Assembly (NCBI GenBank): GCA_027451445.1
Contig: DAIDJG010000188.1
Coordinates: 1 to 44,828 of the forward strand
Reading direction: 5' to 3'
Length of the DNA: 44,828 nt
Source: Singulisphaera sp.
Lineage (GTDB): Bacteria; Planctomycetota; Planctomycetia; Isosphaerales; Isosphaeraceae
Shown: one piece after another, positions 36,074 through 43,780 of the stretch
Position numbering within the stretch: the first letter of the stretch is position 1
How the letters are laid out: the number at the start of each line of letters is the position of its first letter
Made by a program: the position numbers and the translations under genes
The notes under the pieces: model-generated
The model's input: the letters and a program-made list of their open reading frames with translations, nothing else
What the model was told of the DNA's origin: nothing
Database searches by the model: none

Positions 36074-36541
36074 TTAGTTCCCGGCACTCGCGCTTTCGAT
36101 CAGACGAATGGTTTTGGGATCGGGCCCACTGGGATAATACTTGTCGAGCAGCCGGTGAAACACGGAACCCGGCTGCGACACGTGTGCGAACAAGGTTGCC
36201 GACGACCTCAGCTTCATGTCGTCAGGCGATCCGAAGATCTCCAGGGCCGACCGCCCCTCAACGCTCAGGGCGGCGTATGTGCACTCGAACAGTCGAGGCC
36301 CGAGGATTGGGTGCGCAAGATACGCAACGGCCTCGTCGACGGACTTGATCGCATACCGTTGGGACATCGAACTGAAGCCGAGCCCTTCGAATTGCGGGAA
36401 GATGTACCACATCCAGTGCGATCGCTTCTCGCCGCGCTTGATCTCGTCGAGGGCACGTTGGTAGTCACGCGCCTGCGCTTCGACGAAGCGATCCAGGTTA
36501 AACGCGTCGGTCCCGTGAGCGGGTCCCTTCGAACTGGCCAT
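36074..36541 (-). CDS. DUF1810 family protein
   Basis: A 155-residue cytoplasmic protein. It matches DUF1810 by FNLDRFVEAQARDYQRALDE, RGEKRSHWMWYIFPQFEGLG and YAIKSVDEAVAYLAHP. The family is small, all-helical and of unestablished function. The ribosome site GGAGGG lies 5-8 bases before the start. It is convergent with the esterase gene and divergent from the toroid gene, so it is not part of the plus-strand hydrolase unit. Confidence 0.92.
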   Translation of the reverse strand: MASSKGPAHGTDAFNLDRFVEAQARDYQRALDEIKRGEKRSHWMWYIFPQFEGLGFSSMSQRYAIKSVDEAVAYLAHPILGPRLFECTYAALSVEGRSALEIFGSPDDMKLRSSATLFAHVSQPGSVFHRLLDKYYPSGPDPKTIRLIESASAGN

Positions 36542-36880
36542 GGCTTCCCTCCGACCGAGCGATCAACAAAGGCGGGAGCACAACCGTGCGTTTCGGCCCT
36601 CGCGCGCTGCGGGTCCATCGCGCGCTCCCTCATCTCCCTTATCGTCGATCGGGTGGACATTCCGGTCAATCCCCGGGGGCCAGGAACGGCGTCAATCCCC
36701 GAGGATCGGCGGAACGAAACGGTCCCACTCCGTTGTCCCTCAACGGCGCTGCTGGCAACGCGGTGCAAAGTGTGGAATGATTTCGGGTCTGGCGGGTCGA
36801 GTGGCTCGCGACGAGTCACACGCGGCAACAGCGTTGACGGACGCACCAAACCTGCGAGCACGATCGCGACGAGACACCTC
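36542..36880. other. Divergent intergenic region with a direct repeat
   Basis: These 339 bases separate DUF1810 (minus) from the toroid gene (plus). GTCAATCCCCG occurs at 36665-36675 and again at 36691-36701, a spacing of 26 bases, which could be a regulator site. The toroid reading frame stays open through here but has no family character. Confidence 0.4.
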
Positions 36881-39214
36881 ATGGCACTCTGGCTCACCAT
36901 CAGTACGCTGTTCGCGGCGAACGCCTTCGCGGCGACGCCGGCACCCAGCGATGGGCGGCTCACATTTTCGGTGAAGCCTGCGGCTTTGGGTGAGCAACTC
37001 GTCAGGGTGTCGCTTCCGCTGCCCGCCGGTGCGTTGTTCGAAGGGCAGGGACTTCGCATCTCCGATGGACGGATCGAGCGCCCGGCTGGTGTCCGCGTGC
37101 TGACCTGGCACGGGAACACTGAACGGGAAAAACGCTCGGCCCGACGCGCTCTTGTGACGTTTCCCTATACGTTCTCGGAACAGCCGGTTTCGTTCGTCAC
37201 CAGCGCGACGCCTGCCGTCGCGCAAGAGGGAAAATTCCCCGCGGAGTTCAAGGTCGACGCAACGAGCGTCACGATTCGCTCTCCGAAGGGCCGCACCCTG
37301 ACAGCGCGTCTCGTCGCCCCCGAAAGAACATCGAAGGATGAGCCTACGATCGAGACGGTCGAATCCAACGCCTATTATCTATGGCGACGTATCCGGGTCC
37401 CTGATGCTCAATGGCCGCGGATCATTGAAGTTCGTGCCGACGCGTTGGGCGGTCTGGTGCTCGTGGCCCACCTTCAGCGCAATCTCGTCGGGGATGGCTA
37501 CGCGCCCGATCTGGGATGGAAGATCGAGAGCGACGCTACCCCGAGCCGATTTGCTGCGACCCCTCGAGATGCTGCCCCCGCGGAACCTCCCTACCATCAT
37601 CGCTTCAGCACCGGATCCTCCGTGGCCTTCTCCTTCGACGAGGATCGCTATCGCATCGATCATCCCGCTGCTCCGTTCCGACGGCGGGGCGGCATCGATG
37701 TTGAAAGGACTCCCGCGGGTGGTTTCGTTTATCAGTACCTCCGCTGCACAGCCGCTGAGAAGGTTCCCATGCAGGAATCGGCCTGGCAACGTGCGGAAGT
37801 CGTCATTGCACCGGCAGCGCTTGCACCTCTAACCGCAACGCTCGAATCCCCCCACGAGGAACAGGTCGACTGGCATCTCTGGGACGAACTCTATCAGACC
37901 GGTCCGCCGCTCGACCTGACCCAGCAGCCTGATCTCGCCGCGCTCTTACAGTACCACCGTGATGCGATTGTGCGCTCGGCAGCGCGAGGGGACGACTGGG
38001 GCAACGTGACGGCCTACAACGACTCACAGGACGCAGGCTACGCCTTCGGCATGAATCGCCTGAACCACTGTCCGGCCATCTTCGAGGACGCCTGGCGGTC
38101 CGGCGACCGCCGCCTGCGCGATGTGGCCATTCAGTGGTGCGACAACTTCCATGACCTGTCGATCTGGTGGGGACCGAAGCACACTGGCGGTACTCGCTAC
38201 AACAACATCCGGGCCATGAACGCCACGCCGCCCGACAACGATGAGCACTTCATGTGGCGCTCGAATCAGTCGGTTGACTTTTGCACGAAGGGTTACGCTT
38301 CCTTCTGGCTCGCCTACGAGCAGACGGGAGATCCGCGTATGAAGGAGGCGCTCGACGCACAGATTAACTACGCCGCTGAGCACCTTTACGCCGATCGTGG
38401 CGAGGCCCGCAATATCGGCGACGCCGACGACTTCATGCGGCTCTTCAAGGATACGGGCGAACGACGCTACCTGGATCAAGCCCTGCGGCTGTTCCGCGAG
38501 CTTCGCTCCAAGCTCTCCGCCGGCGATCTGTTCAGCCAGGGCGGCCAGCCGATCGAGCCGAACCCACCGTTCATCAACGACGATGAAGCGGGGTACCGGC
38601 ATCCTTTCGCCAAACCGTATATCATCGGGTACGCACTCCTTGGCCTACCTCAACTCGCGAACCACGAACCGGGCGAGCCGAAGCTGCGAGATGTGGTCCA
38701 CGCCGTCGCTGACTTCATGGCCGAGAGCCAGGATCCCGCCGGAGGCTGGCGTTACCCCCACCCGCGCTCTTCGAACCTGCTCCTTTCGCAGGCCATCGAA
38801 CACGCCTGGCAACTCGTTCAGGCCGACACGCTACTGGGTCCGCAGGAGAAGCACCTCGACGCGATCGAGCGGGTTCTCCGGCAGCGTTATCATGGTTGGA
38901 AGTTGACGGGCCAGATCCCGTCCGGTGTGACCGCCTGGGAGTTCGTCACAGGCAAGGCCCGCGGTTCCTCTAACCTCAACGCGTTGTACAAACACCCGGA
39001 AGACCGCGACGCCTCGCGCGACTATACCGAGGGGCGGATGTCGTTCGGCTCCTCGCCTCCAGAGGGGCTCGTCTACTTCCCAGGCGTCCTGGCCTTCTAC
39101 CTGAAGCATCGATCCGCTTCACGGTTACTCGCCCCTCCCCGCGACGACGACCCGCTGGGCCAACTGCTCGCCCGGGCGAACGCAGTCCGAAAGCGTCGTG
39201 ATCGGGCTCAATGA
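36881..39214 (+). CDS. Large secreted alpha/alpha-toroid protein, possibly polysaccharide lyase (PL26-like)
   Basis: A 777-residue exported protein. MALWLTISTLFAANAFAA is a signal peptide, and this decides the start although the frame is open from 36008. Residues about 20-300 are beta-rich. From about 320 the sequence is helical with conserved aromatics: DWGNVTAYNDSQDAGYAFGM, FHDLSIWWGPKHTGGTRYNN, YASFWLAYEQTGDPRM, GGWRYPHPRSSNLLLSQAIE. This is the layout of (alpha/alpha)6-toroid lyases or glycosidases. The order beta-domains then toroid suggests exo-rhamnogalacturonan-lyase-like (PL26/YetA-type) proteins, but I cannot confirm that. It may act with the hydrolases upstream. Confidence 0.7.
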   Translation: MALWLTISTLFAANAFAATPAPSDGRLTFSVKPAALGEQLVRVSLPLPAGALFEGQGLRISDGRIERPAGVRVLTWHGNTEREKRSARRALVTFPYTFSEQPVSFVTSATPAVAQEGKFPAEFKVDATSVTIRSPKGRTLTARLVAPERTSKDEPTIETVESNAYYLWRRIRVPDAQWPRIIEVRADALGGLVLVAHLQRNLVGDGYAPDLGWKIESDATPSRFAATPRDAAPAEPPYHHRFSTGSSVAFSFDEDRYRIDHPAAPFRRRGGIDVERTPAGGFVYQYLRCTAAEKVPMQESAWQRAEVVIAPAALAPLTATLESPHEEQVDWHLWDELYQTGPPLDLTQQPDLAALLQYHRDAIVRSAARGDDWGNVTAYNDSQDAGYAFGMNRLNHCPAIFEDAWRSGDRRLRDVAIQWCDNFHDLSIWWGPKHTGGTRYNNIRAMNATPPDNDEHFMWRSNQSVDFCTKGYASFWLAYEQTGDPRMKEALDAQINYAAEHLYADRGEARNIGDADDFMRLFKDTGERRYLDQALRLFRELRSKLSAGDLFSQGGQPIEPNPPFINDDEAGYRHPFAKPYIIGYALLGLPQLANHEPGEPKLRDVVHAVADFMAESQDPAGGWRYPHPRSSNLLLSQAIEHAWQLVQADTLLGPQEKHLDAIERVLRQRYHGWKLTGQIPSGVTAWEFVTGKARGSSNLNALYKHPEDRDASRDYTEGRMSFGSSPPEGLVYFPGVLAFYLKHRSASRLLAPPRDDDPLGQLLARANAVRKRRDRAQ

Positions 39215-39304
39215 ATTCCGGAGTGGATTCTGGGAAAAGTTGTATCAATCCGGCCTCTTCGCGCCTTATCACAGTGAAGCAAACAGGAAACGCCACCTGG
39301 AGCC

Positions 39305-39726
39305 GTGCTGATCGCCACAGACCGGTTCGGTGCTGTCTTGAAGGATGTTCATGCGCTCTTTGATGCACGTGCGCTCGGAGGATTACCGGACGCCCGACTG
39401 GTCGCGCGAATCACCGACGGGGCGAGGTGCCGGTTGGGGGGCTTGCCGGCGCCCTTGTCGCGATGTCGGAGGCGTCGTCGAGCGTGCCGCGGGCGTGGTC
39501 AGAAGCCGTGGTCGCTGGAGCGGTTTCGGTGTCAGTCGCTTCCTTGGCAGAGAGGGTACTCTTGGCGATGAGATATTCCATGATTCGGCGCGTGGCGTGC
39601 ACGGTGACCGGTCTGGGGCTGGCGCTCGCGTTTGCGATTGCACTCGCGGAGGATCTCGAACACGTCATCGCGGATGCGCGGATAAGGCTGGTCGGCCTGG
39701 AATTCCCCTTGCGAGCGAGCCGGTAG
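39305..39726 (+). pseudogene. Relic of a planctomycete ECF sigma factor
   Basis: From a GTG at 39305 the frame reads DRFGAVLKDVHALFDARALG then GLPDARLVARI, which matches the N-terminus of planctomycete ECF sigma factors with a C-terminal membrane segment. From about 39422, in another frame, comes VPVGGLAGALVAMSEASS, then VPRAWSEAVV, then LAERVLLAMRYSMIRRVACT and a hydrophobic helix, matching the C-terminal region of the same family, to a TAG at 39724-39726. The whole DNA-binding and core-binding part (about 300 residues) is missing, and there is a frame change. So it is a deletion remnant. The flanks (39215-39304 and 39727-39991) hold no gene I can see. Confidence 0.6.
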
Positions 39727-39991
39727 GAGCACGCTCGCGTTCGACCAAGTGGATTTCTGTACGTGTGCATCCCTCTGATACGGCATCGGGCCGAGTCTTG
39801 CCGGGAGAGAGTCTCTTCTTACAATATGTCAAAGGAATGATGTCAGGGCTGTCCTCCACAACGACCGTGTGCTCGGCCGCAAGCCGATTGAGCGAAAGAC
39901 CGCGGCATTCCCCCGGCGATCAGCGGTTTCCGGAGCCAGCCGCGGTGTCGTCGACAGCCCTGCTCCAGGGTGTCTCGGAGACAGACAAGCC

Positions 39992-40549
39992 ATGCGAACG
40001 GAACGCGAGAAGATGCTGGCCGGCGAACTCTACGACCCGCTCGACCCCGACTTGATGCGTGCCAGGGATCGGGCCAGGGACTTGTGCCAGGAGTTGAACG
40101 CGACTCGTGAGAGGGACCAGGAAGTCCGCCGCAGGATCCTGAAGGAGCTCTTCGGGCGCGGTGGGGAATCGGTCTGGATGCAGCCCCCATTCTTTTGTGA
40201 TTACGGCTCGAACATCCTGTTGGGTGAGCGGGTCTTCTTCAACTTCAACTGTGTCATCCTCGACGTCTGCCAGGTCGTGATCGGAGACTTCACGCTATTC
40301 GGCCCGGCGGTCCAGCTTTACACCGCCACCCACCCCATGAATGCCGCGCTGCGGAGATCGCAGGAGTTCGGGAAGCCGATCGAGATCGGATCCGACGTCT
40401 GGGTTGGCGGCGGGGTGATGGTATGCCCGGGCGTGACGATCGGATCGCGATCCGTCATCGGTGCTGGGAGCGTCGTCACACGCAACATCCCGGACGGCGT
40501 GTTTGCTGCGGGGAACCCGTGCCGCATCATTCGCGAGATCACGGAGTAG
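39992..40549 (+). CDS. maa: Sugar O-acetyltransferase (maltose/galactoside acetyltransferase type)
   Basis: A 185-residue cytoplasmic trimeric left-handed beta-helix enzyme that acetylates sugars from acetyl-CoA. The N-terminal Mac domain reads MRTEREKMLAGELYDPLDPD. The hexapeptide repeats appear as ILLGERVFFNFNCVILD, then IGSDVWVGGGVMVCPGVTIG and SVIGAGSVVTRNIPDGV. The catalytic histidine is H114 in TATHPMN. The start at 39992 fits the family; GGAG is 11 bases upstream, a little far. It is convergent with a sulfatase 36 bases away. The symbol is by family only. Confidence 0.92.
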   Translation: MRTEREKMLAGELYDPLDPDLMRARDRARDLCQELNATRERDQEVRRRILKELFGRGGESVWMQPPFFCDYGSNILLGERVFFNFNCVILDVCQVVIGDFTLFGPAVQLYTATHPMNAALRRSQEFGKPIEIGSDVWVGGGVMVCPGVTIGSRSVIGAGSVVTRNIPDGVFAAGNPCRIIREITE

Positions 40550-40585
40550 GCCTTGAGCTTGGTGTAATATGGATTCACACCGCCC

Positions 40586-42223
40586 CTACTGTCCCTTCTT
40601 TTTCGCCTGCGGCGCCCGGGTGTTGCTGGCCGGCCCGGCCATGGGCGGGGTCTCAAAGAACTTGCCGTCGTCGATGAGCCGGGGGTCGCCGGTGCGTCGC
40701 AGCTCGTCGAGCAGCCGGGCTTCCAGCTCCGCGCGGACCTTGGCATACTGCGGCTCTGCGGCAACGTTCATCATCTCGAAGGGGTCCGTCTTCAGGTCAT
40801 ACAGCTCCTCGCGGGGCCGCTTTCCATATGCGCGCTCGAAGTATGGCTTCCAGCGCGGGTCGTTCCGATGGCCGACCAGCCATGCCTTGGACGGGCCGGC
40901 GTCCTCGTCCGGCAGCGTCACGCGCGTGTTCTCGGTCACTTCCTCGTCCGTCGGCAGATTGTCGCCGTCGAGCCGGTACGGATCGCCGAGCGGCGTGCGG
41001 TCGGGTTTGAAATTGATTATGTACATGTAGTCGTACGTTCGAATCGCCCGTTGCGGGTAGGGAAGATAGTCCGCGCGTGCGTTGTCGACGTGCCGTTCGC
41101 GGCCGATGAACACGGCGGTGCGCTCAGGGTCGACCCGGCCCGATTTGTTGCTTTTGAGCAGGCTGACCAGGCTGCGGGCAGTCATCGTCGAGGGTACGGC
41201 GACGCCCCCCAGTTCCAGAAACGTCGGGGCCAGGTCGGGCAGGCTGACCAGGTCGTCGACCACCCGCCCGCCGGGGATGCCTCCGCGCCAGCGAATGGCC
41301 AGTGAGACGCTCGAGCCGAAGTCATACAGGTTGCACTTGCCGTGAGGGAAGCCGGGCGGGCCGTGGTCGCCGCTGACGACAATCACCGTGTTGTCCAGTT
41401 CGCCAATGGCTTCCAATCGCCGGATCAGCACGCCGAGCGCACCGTCGTAGGCCTGGATTTCTCCGCAGTAGTCGGCCATGTCCTCTCGCACTTCCGGCAC
41501 ATCGGCGAGGAAGGGAGGAAGCTTGCCTTTCAGGGCATCGGGCTCGATGCCCCAGAGCGCCTTGCCCGAGCCCTTGATCCACTTGCGATGGACGTTCGTG
41601 GGTCCGAACCAGTAGCAAAATGGCTGGTCGCCCTTGCGGTCGGCGAGAAAGGCGTTGAAGTTCTTCAGCACCTCGTCGTAGAGGACCTGCTTGGCCGCGT
41701 CGAGGCCTGTGCCGTCTGCCACCATCCGGGTCACGTGCTCGGAAAAGTCGTTGAAGCGGCCCCCTGCCCGCTCGTAGGCGTACTTGCCCGCGCCGAAGGG
41801 GGCGTCGTTGGGCGTACCGGGACTCCACACCTTGAACGTCTCGCCGATATGATAGCCCGAATCGCGGAGCAGGCCGGGAAACGTAGGGATCGCATTATCC
41901 CACACCGCCCCCAGCAAGATGGACCCGCGACCGGTGCGCCAGAAGTGCTGTCCCGATAGCAGCGAACTGCGGCAGGGCGTGCACGATGGAGCCGACACGA
42001 AGGCCCTGCGGAACAAAACGCCCTCGCCGGCCACCCGATCGAAGTTCGGTGTGTGAAGCACGTCGCTGATCGTGCCGGGCCCGTCGATCCGGGCATAGGC
42101 GCTCGCATAGCGGCCCCAGTCGTCGGCGAACGCAAACACAATATTCGGGCGTTTCTCCGCTGCGGGAAGCGCTGTCGGGAGCATCGCAAGCACGAGAGAC
42201 GCAAGGTAAGCCAGGCGTGGCAT
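40586..42223 (-). CDS. Secreted sulfatase (type I, formylglycine-dependent)
   Basis: A 545-residue exported arylsulfatase-family enzyme that hydrolyses sulfate esters with calcium. Signal peptide about 1-22. NIVFAFADDWGRYASAYA carries the metal aspartates 34-35. The formylglycine motif is C81-T-P-C-R85, which fits CxPxR although cysteine replaces the usual serine or alanine. VVSGDHGPPGFPHGK is the second metal region. It needs a maturase elsewhere in the genome. Ribosome site is weak. It follows another sulfatase by 33 bases and is probably in the same operon. Confidence 0.93.
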   Translation of the reverse strand: MPRLAYLASLVLAMLPTALPAAEKRPNIVFAFADDWGRYASAYARIDGPGTISDVLHTPNFDRVAGEGVLFRRAFVSAPSCTPCRSSLLSGQHFWRTGRGSILLGAVWDNAIPTFPGLLRDSGYHIGETFKVWSPGTPNDAPFGAGKYAYERAGGRFNDFSEHVTRMVADGTGLDAAKQVLYDEVLKNFNAFLADRKGDQPFCYWFGPTNVHRKWIKGSGKALWGIEPDALKGKLPPFLADVPEVREDMADYCGEIQAYDGALGVLIRRLEAIGELDNTVIVVSGDHGPPGFPHGKCNLYDFGSSVSLAIRWRGGIPGGRVVDDLVSLPDLAPTFLELGGVAVPSTMTARSLVSLLKSNKSGRVDPERTAVFIGRERHVDNARADYLPYPQRAIRTYDYMYIINFKPDRTPLGDPYRLDGDNLPTDEEVTENTRVTLPDEDAGPSKAWLVGHRNDPRWKPYFERAYGKRPREELYDLKTDPFEMMNVAAEPQYAKVRAELEARLLDELRRTGDPRLIDDGKFFETPPMAGPASNTRAPQAKKKGQ

Positions 42224-42256
42224 GGTGTCACCGTGGTGTCGGGTCTGCAGGGGCAC

Positions 42257-43675
42257 TCATCGATTCACAGCGGGTCGTTTCGCCGGCCAGTCCGGCGACT
42301 CGCTACGGGCGGATTTCAAGTAGGCGTCGATCTTCGCGATGATCTCCGGATGCTCGGCGGCGACATCGGTCTTCTCCGCGCTATCATGATCGAGGTCATA
42401 GAGCACGAGCGGCGCCATGCTGCGTTCGCGGATCCCCTTCCAGCGGCCCTGGTAGAGGGCGGCCTGGCTGAAGCCGCGTTCGTGGAACTCCCAGTAGAGG
42501 AACTCATGCTGCTTCTGATCAGCGATACGGCCCAGCAGCGTGGGCACGAAGCTGATCGAGTCGCAGCCCGGTGGCACAGGGGCGCCGGCGAGCTCCGCGG
42601 CGGTGGCCATCCAGTCGCCGAAGTAGGCCACGTGATCACTTTTCGTACCCGGTTCGATGTGGCCCGGCCACCACGCGATGGCCGGCACGCGGATCCCCCC
42701 GTCGGTCAGGCTGCGCTTGATGCCGCTGAATGGGCCGCTCGGCTGGAACCGTTTCAGGTCGTGGTTGCTCTCGTTATGAGGGCCGTTGTCGCTCGAAAAG
42801 ACGACCAGCGTGTTCTCCGCGAGGCCCAACTGCCGGAGCTGTGCGAGCAAGCGCCCGACGTAGCTGTCCAGCCGCGTGATCATGGCCGCCTGGCCCTTGT
42901 CCTGCGGCGGCCAGTCCTCCTTCGCATACGGCCCGAAGTCCGGCACGTGCGCTCCGTTCTTCAGTACGCGGGTGCGCTCGTTGTTCGCGTGGGGAATGAC
43001 CATGCACCAGTACAGGAAAAAGGGACGGTCCTGGTGGTTCGCAACAAACTTCAGTGCCTCGTCGGCAAACAGGTCGTCGGCGTACACCCGCGCCTCGGTC
43101 GCATAGCCGCCCCCAGCGTCCCCGACGTGCGTGACCTGGTTCGGCAGTGCCACCCGCGTTTCGTCGCGCCAGAGGAAGTCGGGGAAGTGGTTGTGCGCGT
43201 GTGTCTGGTTCAGGTAGCCGAAGAAATGATCGAAGCCCTGTCTGCGCGGCAGCCCCGTCTCCGCGGGGCCGACGTCGCCAAGCCCCCACTTGCCGACGAG
43301 CGACGTGGTGTATCCAGCGTCGTGCAGGACCTTCGCGACGGTCACATCCTCAGGGCGGAGCGCCTGGGCCATCGGGTTCTTCGCACCGGCATTGCCGCGA
43401 ACGCGCGTATGGCCATGATGTTGGCCGGTCAACAGCACGCTGCGCGACGGTGCGCAGACGGTCGCGCCGGCATAGAACCGCGTGAACGGCATGCCCTCGG
43501 CCGCCATCCGGTCAAGGTGCGGTGTCTTGATCACTTTTTGACCATAGCAACCGAGGTCGCCATAACCCAGGTCGTCGGCCATGACCCAGATCAGGTTAGG
43601 GCGTCCGCCGGCCACGGCCTGGCTGCTTGTGAGTGCGAGCGCCGTGGCCAGGATCACGAGAATCGATTTCCACAT
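42257..43675 (-). CDS. Secreted sulfatase (type I, formylglycine-dependent)
   Basis: A 472-residue exported sulfatase. Signal peptide about 1-22 (ILVILATALALTSSQAVAG). NLIWVMADDLGYGDLGCYG gives the metal aspartates and C74-A-P-S-R78 is the canonical formylglycine motif. GKWGLGD carries a conserved lysine and VVFSSDNGPHNESNHD the second metal site. The start at 43675 has AAGGGA 7 bases upstream. It is the middle of three minus-strand sulfatases. The likely targets are sulfated polysaccharides; this is by family and neighbourhood. Confidence 0.95.
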   Translation of the reverse strand: MWKSILVILATALALTSSQAVAGGRPNLIWVMADDLGYGDLGCYGQKVIKTPHLDRMAAEGMPFTRFYAGATVCAPSRSVLLTGQHHGHTRVRGNAGAKNPMAQALRPEDVTVAKVLHDAGYTTSLVGKWGLGDVGPAETGLPRRQGFDHFFGYLNQTHAHNHFPDFLWRDETRVALPNQVTHVGDAGGGYATEARVYADDLFADEALKFVANHQDRPFFLYWCMVIPHANNERTRVLKNGAHVPDFGPYAKEDWPPQDKGQAAMITRLDSYVGRLLAQLRQLGLAENTLVVFSSDNGPHNESNHDLKRFQPSGPFSGIKRSLTDGGIRVPAIAWWPGHIEPGTKSDHVAYFGDWMATAAELAGAPVPPGCDSISFVPTLLGRIADQKQHEFLYWEFHERGFSQAALYQGRWKGIRERSMAPLVLYDLDHDSAEKTDVAAEHPEIIAKIDAYLKSARSESPDWPAKRPAVNR

Positions 43676-43780
43676 GGGAGTTTCCCTTGATGTCGCGGTC
43701 CCCTGCGACGACGTTTGTCCATCCGCGCTTATTGTAGCCCTCACGCGGAGCGTGCGGTCTACGATCTTTGGCCGCTCGCA

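Noticed and set aside
36008-36880. N-terminal extension of the toroid protein
   Set aside because: It would overlap the DUF1810 gene on the other strand, and the signal peptide begins at 36881.
42053-43690. 545-residue plus-strand open frame across two sulfatases
   Set aside because: It spans two opposite-strand genes with intact active sites and has no recognisable domain.
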